From Schistocephalus solidus (Eukaryota; Platyhelminthes; Cestoda; Diphyllobothriidea; Diphyllobothriidae), in assembly GCA_017591395.1 (NCBI GenBank), contig WEDG01005177.1, forward strand, positions 80,417-144,416: 64,000 nucleotides of DNA, in the 5' to 3' direction. The translations under genes and the position numbers were made by a program. The notes under the pieces are model-generated. The model was not told the origin of the DNA. It worked only from the letters and a program-made list of their open reading frames with translations, and ran no database searches. Positions 39,391 through 49,815 of this stretch are shown here, piece after piece (within the stretch, counting starts at the first letter, position 1; every line of letters begins with the position of its first letter).

Positions 39391-41394
39391 TAGGTTGCTT
39401 CTGAGCCACCAAATTATCCTTTTTATACATACTGATAAGCGTAACCTGCAGCTCAGGAATACTCTCAGCTTAGTTTCACCTAATGCGGGATCAGTTGTAA
39501 ATAAGAGGACTGAGCTTAGAACAGTAGCCTTTGAGCTTGATCCAGATGTGCTGTGCATCACTGAATCCTGGGATCACTCTCTTATTTCCGAATCGACGCT
39601 TGCTATATATAATTTCAATTTGTACCGAAAAGACCACACTGAAAACGTGGCGGTGGTTGCCTCCTTTATATTAAGTCATCCTTTGTACATTTCCCTTTTC
39701 AGCTGAGCATTTCGTCCTTTTCTGGAAATGTATGCTTTACTTCAGTCATCCTCCCGCACAATAAAACAGCGGTAATTGGCTGTGTCTATAATCCTCCGTG
39801 TTATTCTTGCAATGAAAAGAGCTCTGTGAACTATTCGAAAAAGTTGCAGAGACTCAATTTGATGTCAAAATAACCGTAGGCGATTTTAATCTGCCAGACA
39901 TTGACTGGCAGGCAAATTCCTCTCAGCCAAAACATCATAAATTGGTCGATACTATTAACTTTTCAAACGTGTCCCAACAAGTCAGATCAGTTACTTGAAA
40001 TGACAACATTATAGATTTAATTTTAAAAATGATGTTCACTCTCTCTTTATGAAGTTTCATCATGATCTATTCACAAGTGACCCCGCACTTATTCACTGTT
40101 GTTTTCCAGTCTCACTTCTTACAAAGCCTGAGGTTAAATGCAATAACCTCGACTTTGCTTACACAAACCATGAATTAATAAATAATTTCGTAAGCACTCT
40201 AGACTGGCATAGCATATTTTCCATCAACGATCCAAACCTTTTCCACGAGGTCTTGCAGAGCCTCACATAAAAAATCCAGGCTTTTATCCCGTTTAAGAGT
40301 TTTAATTAAAATACAGCTTCTTCTACTGTTCCACATTTTCTCCAAAACAGACTAAAAAAAATACGAAAGCAACGTAAAGATTTATCTAAAACTCTTTCGC
40401 AGTTCACTTAAGGATTGCACAAATATTCGAATAAGCATCGACAATTAGGCTAGCGAGAGATAAGCGTAGGGAGTCTCGGGCACTAAGTGATGCCAATCGA
40501 TCCAAATCTTTTGCTCAAATCTTCCATGTTTGGTCATCAGCTAAGCGTCTGAATGTAACTCCGCCCTTACTGGACTGTAACAAAAAATTCGTTACAGATG
40601 ATTTGGCTAAAGCAGAGTGGTTAAATTCGCTTTTTTGCCAACCCCATTTACCACTGAAACTATCCCCACTCCCACAATTCCTCTGCTTTCAAATTCAAAT
40701 TCACTTCTAACAACCATTAATTTCTCGCCTTTACGTCTTCAAAAAGAAAAAGTTCACATAAAAAATTCACATTCGTTTGGAACTGATAACACTCCAAACT
40801 CACTTATTAAACAGTTAAGGGATTTTCCATCTTTACTAAGCAAATTATTCTCAGTATTTCCCCGATTATTGGAAAACTACTATTATATTACCAGTTTTTA
40901 AATCTGGTTCCCGCTCTAACATTAATAACTATCGCGCTGCTCATAAAACGCCCTCTCTTGCTTAACTCTTCGAAAAACTAATTGCAAAACAAATCACGGA
41001 TTTTTGCATAAAAAATCAAATTATCAACTTTTCCCAACTTGGCTTTTTACCGGACCGCTCTTGTGGAACCTGCCACATGCCTTTTCTAAATCTACTAACC
41101 TATCTTTATAATGATCATGTATCTGTAGTAGTTATCTATTTTGATCTTAGTAAGACATTCGATAAAGTGCCTCATAGACGACTTCTAGCTAAACTAGAAA
41201 ATATAGGATTTCGTAGTCCCCTTACTGATTTTATTAGATCATACCTAAATGATCAAAAACAAAACGTTTTAGTAGGGTCCTCATACTCAAGTGCTACCCC
41301 GATTGTTAGTGGTGTCCTTCAAGGTACCGTATTAGGTCCGTTGTTGTTCTTATTGTATAGTTATGATATTTCATCGATAGTTAAACATTCTCAA
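39391..41394 (+). pseudogene. L-B ORF2 5' part (endonuclease to RT motif B)
   Basis: Endonuclease PDVLCITESWDHSLISES (39377 frame), KITVGDFNLPDIDW (about 39865; GDFN intact), then linker, RT start (NSFGTDNTPNSLI near 40770), LGFLPDRSCGTCHM (about 41040-41080), YFDLSKTFDKVPHRRL, SGVLQGTVLGPLLFLL and SSIVKHSQ, where it is cut at 41394 just before the YADD segment. The missing part is found at 43885. Many indels are present. Confidence 0.8.
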
Positions 41395-41914
41395 CGAGAT
41401 TTAGAGAAAAACAGAGAGCAAATTGCCTAGACCTGGGATTTGCAAAGGACTTCTCTAGCATTGATGAAGTTTATTCTATTGCAACCCTCGGTAAGAGTGA
41501 ACATAGTACGCTGATGTGGGATAACTCACTTTATTCTCAGCGCCAGAATGGAGCAGAATGCAAGCGAAATATATGGAAGGCTGATTTTAACGCGATGAGG
41601 AAAGAACTTATGTCTATGAGACGGGATTGTTTGGTTAAAAGGAATCCAGAGGATGACTGGCGATCATTTAAGACAGTTTCACTCGATCTGATTGAACTTT
41701 TTGTCCAGTAAAGTTGAAAAAAAGAATAGTCGCCCCGCCTGGTTAACAAAAAAGAACTTAACAGGCAGTTAAAGAAGAAGAAAAAAAATGGAAGGTATTC
41801 AAGGAAACAGGGTCAGCAGAGCATCTCAAAGAATTTCGTCATCAAAGAAACGCTGTAAAAAGAATGATTCGTCAGGCAAGGAAGAACTATGAATCAAGAA
41901 TTATTCAACAAGCT
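41395..41914 (+). mobile_element. L-D insert, endonuclease end and linker part
   Basis: Matches L-D 33212-33733: NREQIA/NCLDLGF, FSSIDEVYSIATLGKS-H, KRNIWKADFNAMRKELMSM, PEDDWRSFKTVSLDLIE, then QARKNYESRIIQQAE. SDH is changed to SEH. It starts at a CAACGAGA shared with the L-B flank and is cut at 41914 by an L-B 3' part. Confidence 0.85.
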
Positions 41915-42827
41915 GAAAATGTCCAAAGACATTTCACAAAAAACTCATATATCCGACTCTTTCAACTACTTCCTACTCAACAAGATGCCAGCTAATGAAG
42001 CTAAAATTTCTTTGGGTCAGGAGACGTGAAGCAGGCTTTTGTCTCTATTTCCGACTTAATAAAAGCTCAACTCTCCCAAAGCTTTTCTCATTAACCCCGT
42101 TAGTTTTCCTTATAAACTTAGAAATTCTGCACTAATTATACCTCCCCCTGCATCCTCCACGCGTAAACGCTCTCTCTCCTTTGCTTCTAGGTATAGTTTT
42201 CTTTGGAATTTCTTGCCAATCGAAATGAGTTCGTTAACTAGTCTATCTGCATTCAAGCAAAGAATGCACAATTATCTTAACACTGATTCTATTAACCTTT
42301 TCAATTTTCCTCATCTTTTCCCAGTAGCTTTCCCCATGACTTGGAGAAAGGACCATCGGGAATTTAAGTGACCCTCTTGAAACTATATTTTCGCTACCTC
42401 GGGTCGCCCATGAACTATGATGTCTCCTTATATCACCAGTCATCCAAACGATGACGTCATTCGGACGTACACATTCGGTGGTCAACAGTCAAAATTGCTA
42501 CCGTTTCTTTGGATACTAACCATCATGAGAATTCAATTCTGGACCCTGAGATGCTGAGGACTTAAGTTCATTGACACATTTTCGTGAGCTTTTGTTTCAT
42601 ACGCCTAAGTGATCAAGAACGAATCACCTCGACGTATCATTATCTCATTCTGAAATGCTACTACCGTATTACCCTAATCTACCACCTGACCATTTTTTCC
42701 TAAGTAGTTTTTTTCTCCTAACTTATATTAAAAAAAGAAGGCTTATTGAACTCTGCCTCCATTTTTATGGTAGGAGTTTTTTTTCACTGCCTATTTTTTT
42801 AAATTCACCATTAATTTTAAAACATCG
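41915..42827 (+). mobile_element. L-B 3' end nested inside the L-D insert
   Basis: Plus-strand L-B from KxENVQRHFTKNSYI through SFASRYSFLWNFLPIEMSSLTSLSAFKQRM and the 3' UTR (HDLEKGPSGI, ACTTAGGCGTATGAAAC reverse-related words) to TTAATTTTAAAACAT. It separates the L-D linker from L-D RT and replaces about 580 bp of L-D. It carries the stem-loop at 42701-42795. Confidence 0.85.
42701..42795 (+). other. ENE-like stem-loop, L-B 3' UTR
   Basis: Sense strand UAAGUAG, UUUUUUU, CUCCUAAC ... GGUAGGAG, UUUUUUUUCA, CUGCCUA. Six pairs of upper helix (CUCCUA/UAGGAG) remain. The apical hairpin segment GAAGGC...GCCUCC is kept. Confidence 0.55.
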
Positions 42828-43884
42828 CTCCTGTCTTTCTAGTTTATTACTCTCCACAGAGCAGTGGATTCGTGCACTGGACGAAAATGGTGGGGTTGAC
42901 GTCATATACACGTCGTCAGATCTGATTTCGATAGGCACGCACTTCAAGAGGATCTCAACCGTCTTAGCAGCTGGTCTGCTCGTTGGCTCTTACATTTTAA
43001 CGATGGGAAGTGTGTGGTCATAAGACTGCGCACCAGAAGGACCAGTGAGGAGGATGATTCCTACCAATACATTCTAAATGGGCAGCCCCTCTCAATTGGT
43101 GAGGAACAGAAGAACCTTGATGTACTAATAAACTCCTCACGTTAACCATCTTCACAGTGTTGAAAGGCAGCTAAACGCGCTACACAGGTCATATTTGAGC
43201 TCAGAAGTGGATTTGTGCAGATTGATAAGGAACTCTTCCGAAAAACCTACGGGGTATTTGTTCGATCTCACTTGGAATATGCCATCCAGGCCTGGCATCC
43301 GTGGTTTAAGAAGGATTATCTACAGCTGGAACGAGTGCAGGCGAGGGCTACGAAGATGGTCAAGAATTTTAGTCATCTGCCTTACGAAGCCAGACTGGTT
43401 GAACTTGATTTGTTTCCTCTTAATTTCAGGCAACTACGCGGTGACATCATCCAAACATACCGGATTGAAAGAGGCCGCGAGTATGCCCTAGAATTTGCTG
43501 ACTTCTTCGAATTGGCTGGGACGGAACATCTGCGGGGTCATCCCTTTAAACTACAGAGGAAGTTCGTCCACACGGAAGTCCGTCGGAACGCCTTTTCACA
43601 GAGGGTCTTTGGAGCATGTAACGGACTCCCTGACGAGGTGATCCTTTCAGAAACTGTTGACACTTTAAATTCAAACTAGATACTCATTTTCTGAAAAAAA
43701 TTGTAAATATAATGAAGATTGTGTAAGCAGTGGCAGCTTGCGCCTGGCCCACACATATCGATGACCCTACATTTTCATTTGTCAGATTTATCACTGTAAA
43801 CGTTTGTATTATTGACATTTTTGCATATGAATAGGAAGCACAAGGGCGAAAGCCTACTTCCCTCAATAAATTGACTTAAATTGA
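42828..43884 (+). mobile_element. L-D insert, RT end to 3' terminus, with internal deletion
   Basis: CSCLSSLLLSTEQWIRALDENGGVDVIYT is joined at about 42912 to the GTCGTCAGATCTGATTTCG segment that normally follows FADD, so about 290 bp including motifs A-C are missing. Post-RT frame 43215-43679 ([47 protein letters not shown]) is open. The 3' hairpin (43828-43866) and tail TTGACTTAAATTGA follow. L-B resumes at 43885. Confidence 0.85.
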
Positions 43885-45250
43885 TTTTTATTTATGCTGA
43901 TGACCACAAATGCGTGTATTCTTTCTCTAACTGTACAACCGAACCATGCCTAGAACAAATTCATTCAGACTTTGACGCTCTTTCGGCCTGGAGCTCCACA
44001 TGGCTAATGGACTTCTCACCTTCTTAATGTTGTTACATGAGGTTTGGGCCTGTAAGGTTGCCGCAACCTCTTATTTTTGAAGGTTGCCCTATGATTGAAT
44101 GCTTATACATCAAGGACTTGGGCTTAAGTTTCACCAATAAATTAGATCTTTCGCCTCCTGCCGATAGAATTATGACCAAAGCTGCTCAGATTTGCAGCTT
44201 TATTTCTTATAATTTCAACCTTCCTGAAACTAAATAAAGACTAAATCGTATGTTTGTACACCCCATTCTTGAATTTGGCTATCCTTCTTCGGTTTAATGA
44301 ACGAATCTAGCCGTTCAAAAATTGAAAATGTCCAAAGACCTTCCACAAAAAACTCCTATTTCCGACTCTTTCAACAACTTCTTACTCAACAAGATGCCAG
44401 CTTACAAAGCTAAAATTTATTTGGGTCAGGAGACTTTAGCAGGCTTTTGTCTCCTTTTCCGACTTTATAATAGCTCAACTCTCCCCAAGCTTTCTGTCAT
44501 TACCCCCGATAGTTTTCCTTATAAACTTAGAAATTCTGCACTAATTATACCTCCCCGTGCATCCTCCACGTGTAAACGCTCTCTCTCCTTTGCTTCTAGG
44601 TATAGTTTTCTTTGGAATTTCTTGCCAATCGAAATGAGTTCGTTAACTAGTCTATCTGCATTCAAGCAAAGAATGTACAATTATCTTAACACTGATTCTA
44701 TTAACCTTTTATTTTCCTCATCTTTTCACAGTAGCTTTCCCCATGACTTGGAGAAAGGACCATCGGGAATTTAAGTGACCCTCTTGAAACTATATTTTCG
44801 CTACCTCGGGTCGCCCATGAACTTTGATGTCTCCTTATATCACCAGTCATGCAAACGATGACGTCATTCGGACGTACACATTCGGTGGTCCACACTCAAA
44901 ATTGCTACCGTTTCTTTGGATACTAACCATCATGAGAATTCAATTCCGGACCCTGAGATGCTGAGGACTTAAGTTAATTGACGCATTTTCGTGAGCTTTT
45001 GTTTCATACGCCTAAGTGATCAAGAACGAATCACCTCGACGTTTCATTATCTCATTCTGAAATGCTACGACCGTATTACCCTAATCTACCACCTGACCAT
45101 TTTTTCCTAAGTAGTTTTTTTATCCTTCCTTCTATTAAAAAAGAAGGCTTATTGAACTCTGCCTCCATTTTTATGGTAGGAGTTTTTTTCACTGCCTAAT
45201 TTTTTCTATTTCACCATTAATTTTAAAACATTGCAAACTGTTGACATGAA
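43885..45250 (+). mobile_element. L-B 3' part after the L-D insertion
   Basis: Continues the copy of 39391-41394: FIYADDHKCVYSFSN (YADD intact), WSSTWLMDFS, RFGPVRLPQPLIFEGCPMIEC, KDLGLSFTNKLDLSP, then frame 44322-44774 with SFASRYSFLWNFLPIE and a 3' UTR. It is truncated at about 45250 (CTGTTGACAT) against C2 sequence. Frames change at about 44030 and 44240. Confidence 0.85.
45107..45198 (+). other. ENE-like stem-loop, L-B 3' UTR
   Basis: Sense strand UAAGUAG, UUUUUUU, AUCCUUCCUUC ... AUGGUAGGAG, UUUUUUUCA, CUGCCUA. The U-runs are kept; the 5' arm of the upper helix has mutated. Same apical hairpin as 42701-42795. Confidence 0.5.
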
Positions 45251-45412
45251 ATGGTCCCGCAAATGGCTCTTGTCCTTCAACTCAAACAAATGGGCTCTGC
45301 TACGTCTGGGAAATCGAAATCAGGTCACTGATATGCAACCCTACTATTTGAACGGTTTGCCACTCCCAGAAGCACACACAGCAAGATCTTGGAGTTGGGA
45401 TGATAGTTGGGC
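45251..45412 (+). pseudogene. C2 RT fragment, left of the L-H insertion
   Basis: KWSRKWLLSFNSNKWALLRLGNRNQVTDMQ, YLNGLPLPEAHT and RSWSW match C2 29945-30105. It stops at GGAGTTGGGATGATAG and resumes at 50511 with AACCTAAAGCC, the next bases of C2, so the 5.1-kb L-H between them is an insertion. Confidence 0.85.
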
Positions 45413-45465
45413 GCGTCGTTTGAAATTGGTTTCGAATTTCAAATCCTTCGAGCCTACGAGTTTTT

Positions 45466-45490
45466 AGTCTCTACCTTAGTGTAGAAGACA
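45466..45490 (+). other. L-H 5' leader hairpin
   Basis: TAGTCTCTACCTTAGTGTAGAAGAC, identical to the L-D leader hairpin at 30714-30739, about 50 bp from the 5' end. A second small palindrome, GAAATTGGTTTCGAATTTC, lies at 45422-45440. Confidence 0.55.
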
Positions 45491-45879
45491 CATCTGGCTA
45501 TAAAAACTGACAAAGGAACTGCGTATTATCTCCCCTTTGGAAATATCCTTTCTGAGTGAGACGAATCCTTCGCTTTCACAATCTAACTGGACTGCGTATT
45601 ATCTGCCCTTTGGAAATATCATTTCTGAGTGGGACGAATCCTTCGCTTGAACAATCTAACTGGACCGCGGATTATACCACGCTCTGGAAGTTATCCCTAC
45701 GACCAGCACAAGTCTGGAAGTTCACTCGCTCCTAAGAACAACATCGCTGCTTCTGAATCTGATTGTTACAGTGCAAAGAACTCCTTACAACAAAGGCTGA
45801 GTCGTTCATATTACAAATGTTGACTGTTGAAATTAATTGCACAAGCAAATCTTTTCGCCATCTGTATTAGCACGGCCGG

Positions 45880-46851
45880 TTGATTGCAGACTTTGAATTA
45901 ATGCACTCTAATATAGTTTTCAATAGCATGGGTAACGCTAACGTGCACGATCCATCTCTGCTAGCTGAAAGAAAATGTTCGTCGACGGCGGGATTTGAAC
46001 CATGGACCTCAATTTGTAATGTCGGGCGCTCTACCGACTTAACCACCAGCTCACACCCTGGAGGCCAAGTCGCTAAAATATACTCTAACGGGTGTAATCA
46101 GGTTAACTTAAGCAAGCCGCCTCGTACAACCTTTGACAAGGTACTCCCAGGAATAGCCGAAGCGCTTTCAATAACGAGTACGAAATCCCAGACCACCCAC
46201 TATGCAAAAACGCATCTCCTTTCACCAACCGTCTTAGAACCCAACACCACCAAGCCAAATAAGCCTGCGCGTGCAGATTGCGATGGATGTCTTAACCTAG
46301 CCACGCGCGTAATGCGTTTAGAGGGAAGCCTTGAATTTTACGCGGAGATACTAGCAGTGCTCATAAAGCACAATAAGACAACACCACCGGATGCGGCGCA
46401 TGCAGAGGACAGGTCAGTGGTTGATAAACCAGGAAACCACGAGTCCAGCAGGGCCAAACGCAGACGCATACGCCAGCAGAGGGCTGCTGAAGAGCAACCT
46501 GCTAAAGACCAACCAAAGCCCTCAGTTTTATCGCTAGGCAGCACCTGGAGCACGCCATGTGAACAAAAAAAGCAAGGCAACCACTCCAAGAGGATGCGGC
46601 GCATGCAGAGGACAGGTCAGTGGTTGATAAACCAGGAAACCACGAGTCCAGCAGGGCCAAACGCAGGTGTATACGCCAGCAGAAGGCGGATGCAGAACGG
46701 CCTGCAAAAAGACCAGCCAAAGCCCTCAGTTTTATCGCGAGACAGAACTTGGAGCACGCCATGTGAACAAAAAAAGGAAGACAACCACTCCAAGAGGAGA
46801 CTTCTGAAGAAAAGGAAAATGAATTGGACCAAAGAGCAAACGGTAACTTAG
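45880..46851 (+). CDS. L-H ORF1, N-terminal part
   Basis: A 323-codon frame; its first 65 codons cover the leader and antisense tRNA-like region and are probably not the true protein. ORF1-like sequence starts near codon 75: ARADCDGCLNLATRVMRLEGSLEF (CxGC plus coiled coil, as in C2 and L-D), followed by a basic region with a 203-bp direct duplication (46390 and 46593). The period is not a multiple of three, so the two copies are read in different frames. The frame ends at 46851 before the RNA-binding half. Confidence 0.7.
   Translation: MIADFELMHSNIVFNSMGNANVHDPSLLAERKCSSTAGFEPWTSICNVGRSTDLTTSSHPGGQVAKIYSNGCNQVNLSKPPRTTFDKVLPGIAEALSITSTKSQTTHYAKTHLLSPTVLEPNTTKPNKPARADCDGCLNLATRVMRLEGSLEFYAEILAVLIKHNKTTPPDAAHAEDRSVVDKPGNHESSRAKRRRIRQQRAAEEQPAKDQPKPSVLSLGSTWSTPCEQKKQGNHSKRMRRMQRTGQWLINQETTSPAGPNAGVYASRRRMQNGLQKDQPKPSVLSRDRTWSTPCEQKKEDNHSKRRLLKKRKMNWTKEQTVT
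45980..46058 (-). tRNA. tRNA-like module, antisense in L-H leader
   Basis: The minus strand reads GCTGGTGGTTAAGTCGGTAGAGCGCCCGAC (A-box and D-arm like) ... GTCCATGGTTCAAATCCCGCC (B box GGTTCAAATCC and T arm). The sequence is strongly tRNA-like but the anticodon stem does not fold cleanly, so I assign no isotype and expect a pseudo-tRNA. In the sense direction it is translated as part of an upstream frame containing AGFEPWTS. It is a different tRNA type from the L-D module. Confidence 0.55.
46390..46795 (+). repeat. 203-bp tandem duplication within L-H ORF1
   Basis: GATGCGGCGCATGCAGAGGACAGGTCAGTGG at 46390 recurs at 46593; both copies end with GAGCACGCCATGTGAACAAAAAAAG. The shift of frame between copies gives two different peptides from nearly the same DNA. 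Confidence 0.85.
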
Positions 46852-46959
46852 AAGAAAATGCTACCAGCAAAAGGTCCATAGAATCTTTCACAGATCTAGA
46901 CTTCGAAACCCCTGCTGCTACTCTGCTTCAGTGCGATGTGACCACGGCCCATGCTCGAG

Positions 46960-47370
46960 CAAAACCGTAAGCAACATATAGTGATACAGGGTGCACCAGA
47001 ATCAATGGCTACAGTTGCTGGGGATAAGGTGGAGCACGATCGAGGTCTCGTTCGGCAGTACGCTAAATCACTGCTAAGGGGCACTGAATCTGTAAAAAAA
47101 TTCTCAAAACATTTAGAATAGGCAAGGATCAGCCGCCGAATGGTTCGAGCTCTCGGCCACGACCATTAAAGGTCATTTGGGACACCGAAGCGCAGGCACA
47201 GCTTATGCTGGAAAGAAAGTCGTCTCTGCGGACCGTGCATGCTGGAGTTTTCTTTCAGCCGGATTATGAACCAAAGGAACGCAGGAAAATGCGACTTTTG
47301 AAAAACGAGCTAAACGACCGAAAGAACAAAGGCGAAACCGGCCTACAAATAAAAAGGAGGAGAAATAGTC
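46960..47370 (+). pseudogene. L-H ORF1, RNA-binding half
   Basis: HIVIQGAPESMATVAGDKVEHDRGLVRQYAKSLL, then a frame change at an A-run near 47092, then FRIGKDQPPNGSSSRPRPLKVIW, MLERKSSLRTVHAGVFFQPDYEPKERRKMRLL and NELNDRKNKGE. The order xIxGxPES ... RxGK ... RPRPLKV ... D(Y)xPKER matches the RRM/CTD half of L1-type ORF1 proteins, which bind RNA. It is disconnected from the N-terminal part by stops. Confidence 0.75.
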
Positions 47371-47390
47371 CACATTGAACGAAATTTTCT

Positions 47391-49025
47391 TTGGCCGGAA
47401 GTAGTCAGGCGGAAAAATTAACCAAGGTCAACCGGCCGGTTCTGGAAGATACCACAAGCAATAGTGGCCGCTGCCTCGAAATCTATTATACCAATTGTCA
47501 GAGTCTCTTCAATAAACTTGACGAACTCAAAACAATAGTATCTGAGCAGAAACCGCATATAATTGCATTAGCAGAGACTTGGCTGACCGAAGCAATAGGG
47601 ATCAGCGAAGTCAGCATTGAAGGCTATCAACTGTTCCGCTGCGACAGATCTCAACGTAGGGGCGGAGGAGTGGCACTTTATGTAGCCAATGAAATTTCCT
47701 GTTGTCAGAGGGAAATTGCAGACATAACCCTACGACGATATGAAATAATTTCATGCAAAATTAAGATAAGGCAACATCCGGCACTCAATATATGCGTTGT
47801 TTATCGGCCTCCCGGCTCCAGCGAAAGTGACGACGTAGAACTGCTAAGTTCACTGACGGTTATCTGTAAACAGGAAAATCTATTACTCCTGGGTGATTTC
47901 AACGCTCCTGGCATCGATTGGATGAGGCCTGGAGTAAAGGCCGCAGCAGCACCTTTCAATTATCAACTACTTCAGTTTTCTTTGGACGAATATCTCATTC
48001 AACACATAGACTTCACAACCCGACTGCGAGAAGGCCAAAGATCAAACTGTCTAGATCTCGTTTTTAGTAAAGAAGAGGGGATCATAAGGGAAGTGAACTC
48101 ACAACCGCCACTAGGGTTAAGCGACCACGTTGCTTTTACCTGCGTGTGTTACCTATTGTCTCCAAAATTGCAAATAAAGAGGCGCAGAAATATTTGGAAA
48201 GCCGATTTTGAAGAAATGAGACGTACCGCTTCCGCAGAAAACTGGTTACCCAGTACGAACGATACAAATGAATTATGGCAGCATATCCAGGGGACTGTAG
48301 AGCGCTTAATTGAAGTCCATTGCCCAATGAAAGTAATAAGACCATGTGCCAGACCTCCATATGTCAACCAGCCGATAAAAAGGGCCATGAAGAAGAAACA
48401 AAGGTTGTGGAAAAAGTACGAGCATCTTCAAGATTCAACATCACTTGCCGAATATAAAGCGCAACGAAATATATGCCGCAAGGAAATACGAAATTCTAGA
48501 ACTGCCTTTGAGCGTCAACTTACAACACAAGCCACAATATGTCCAAAGAAGTTTTATGGCTACATCCGCAGTCAAAGGAAGCACCGGGACGACATTGCAA
48601 CGCTAAGGGATAACCTAGGGAACGTAGTAACGGAAGGACCGCGGAAAGTAGAGTTACTGTCAGAGTTTTTCAGATCGGCGTTTACGATGGAATCCCCCGA
48701 CGATAATTCAGGAGTAGAAGTGCGCGAAGGTACAGCGGTTATTGAAACTGTTACCTTTTCTGTCGCAGACGTAAGACATGTCCTCAGTCACATCAAATCA
48801 GACAAGTCTCCTGGACCGGATGGGATCCCTGGACTGATACTTAAAGAACTGTCGACCGAGCTATCGGTGCCTCTTTCAATTCTGTTCGAGCTTTCCATGC
48901 GAACAGGGGACTTGCCTTTGCAGTGGAAGACGGCCAACATCGTACCGTTATATAAGGGAGGTAGCAAGATGTCTACAAACAGCTTTCGGCCCATAAGCTT
49001 TGACTTGCCTTTCCTGCAAAAATGA
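47391..49025 (+). CDS. L-H ORF2: endonuclease, linker and RT start
   Basis: Intact 544-codon frame. APE endonuclease at residues about 30-250: N35 (YTNCQSL), E62 (AETW), Y138 (VYRPP), D169/N171 (GDFN) and SDH 244-246 are all present, so this domain looks catalytically complete. The linker runs about 260-450. RT begins near 468 with SDKSPGPDGIPGLILKELS and IVPLYKGGS, SFRPIS. The frame is lost at 48998-49018 by two small insertions (an extra T in CTTTGACT and an extra A in CAAAAATG compared with relatives). ORF2 nicks DNA and copies the element RNA. Confidence 0.92.
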   Translation: MAGSSQAEKLTKVNRPVLEDTTSNSGRCLEIYYTNCQSLFNKLDELKTIVSEQKPHIIALAETWLTEAIGISEVSIEGYQLFRCDRSQRRGGGVALYVANEISCCQREIADITLRRYEIISCKIKIRQHPALNICVVYRPPGSSESDDVELLSSLTVICKQENLLLLGDFNAPGIDWMRPGVKAAAAPFNYQLLQFSLDEYLIQHIDFTTRLREGQRSNCLDLVFSKEEGIIREVNSQPPLGLSDHVAFTCVCYLLSPKLQIKRRRNIWKADFEEMRRTASAENWLPSTNDTNELWQHIQGTVERLIEVHCPMKVIRPCARPPYVNQPIKRAMKKKQRLWKKYEHLQDSTSLAEYKAQRNICRKEIRNSRTAFERQLTTQATICPKKFYGYIRSQRKHRDDIATLRDNLGNVVTEGPRKVELLSEFFRSAFTMESPDDNSGVEVREGTAVIETVTFSVADVRHVLSHIKSDKSPGPDGIPGLILKELSTELSVPLSILFELSMRTGDLPLQWKTANIVPLYKGGSKMSTNSFRPISFDLPFLQK

Positions 49026-49789
49026 TGGAGGTCCTTGTGAAGCAGGCCATACTAAGATTTTGCGATGAAAGTGACATCATACAAAATTTTCAACACGGCT
49101 TTCGGCGAGGGCGCTCCTGCCTTTCAAATTTACTGACTTCAATTGAGGCCTGGACAAGTGCTTTAGAAGAGGGCTTCGAAGTGGACGTAGTGTACATCGA
49201 TTTCCGCAAAGCCTTTGACAGCGTGCCCCATCAACGCCTTTTACACAAACTGAGCGTTCTTGGCATCAAGGGAAAAATTTTGGACTGGATCAGGTCATTT
49301 TTAGTTGGTCGAAAACAACGCGTTTGCATCGGGGAGGATAAATCGGACTGGGTTGACGTAGTTAGTGGGGTTCCTCAAGGCTCCGTTCTCGGTCCTCTAC
49401 TCTTCATTCTCTATGTAAATGACAGCCTTCAAGAACTGGACTGCGGTAAAATCATGTTCGCCGATGACGTTAAACTATGGCAGGTCATTAAGTGCCCAAG
49501 CGACCGAGATGCTCTGCAAAATAATCTTTGCAAACTGCAGACGTGGTCTGAGAGATGGCTGCTGGATTTCAATGTGCAAAAGTGTGCCGTCCTCCACCTG
49601 CGTCCAAAAAACTACCCTATCCCCCAGAGCAGCAGGACATATCACCTGAAAAACATCCAAATTCCCGTAGCATCTACGCAAAAAGACCTAGGCATTTGGA
49701 TACAGAGTAATCTGAAGCCCTCATTACAGTCTGTCAAAGCCGCAAATAAAGCCACGGGAGTGCTGCACGCTATCAAAGGGCGTTTCTAG
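49022..49789 (+). CDS. L-H ORF2: reverse transcriptase palm
   Basis: 255-codon frame continuing the RT: FQHGFRRGRSCLSNLL (24-38), YIDFRKAFDSVPHQRLL (motif A, D60), SGVPQGSVLGPLLFILYVND (motif B, 115-134), KIMFADDVKLWQV (motif C, FADD 146-149) and WLLDFNVQKCAVLHL; then HTQKDLG-like STQKDLGIWIQSNLKPS. All catalytic motifs are intact. It ends at TAG 49787-49789 through a further indel before GTFVRPHLEYGIQAW. Confidence 0.92.
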   Translation: MMEVLVKQAILRFCDESDIIQNFQHGFRRGRSCLSNLLTSIEAWTSALEEGFEVDVVYIDFRKAFDSVPHQRLLHKLSVLGIKGKILDWIRSFLVGRKQRVCIGEDKSDWVDVVSGVPQGSVLGPLLFILYVNDSLQELDCGKIMFADDVKLWQVIKCPSDRDALQNNLCKLQTWSERWLLDFNVQKCAVLHLRPKNYPIPQSSRTYHLKNIQIPVASTQKDLGIWIQSNLKPSLQSVKAANKATGVLHAIKGRF

Positions 49790-49815
49790 CCTTCGATGAA
49801 GATCTCTTTGGCAGA

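Noticed and set aside
45980..46058. A functional tRNA gene
   Set aside because: A and B boxes are recognisable but the anticodon arm does not fold properly and the module is inside a retroelement leader.
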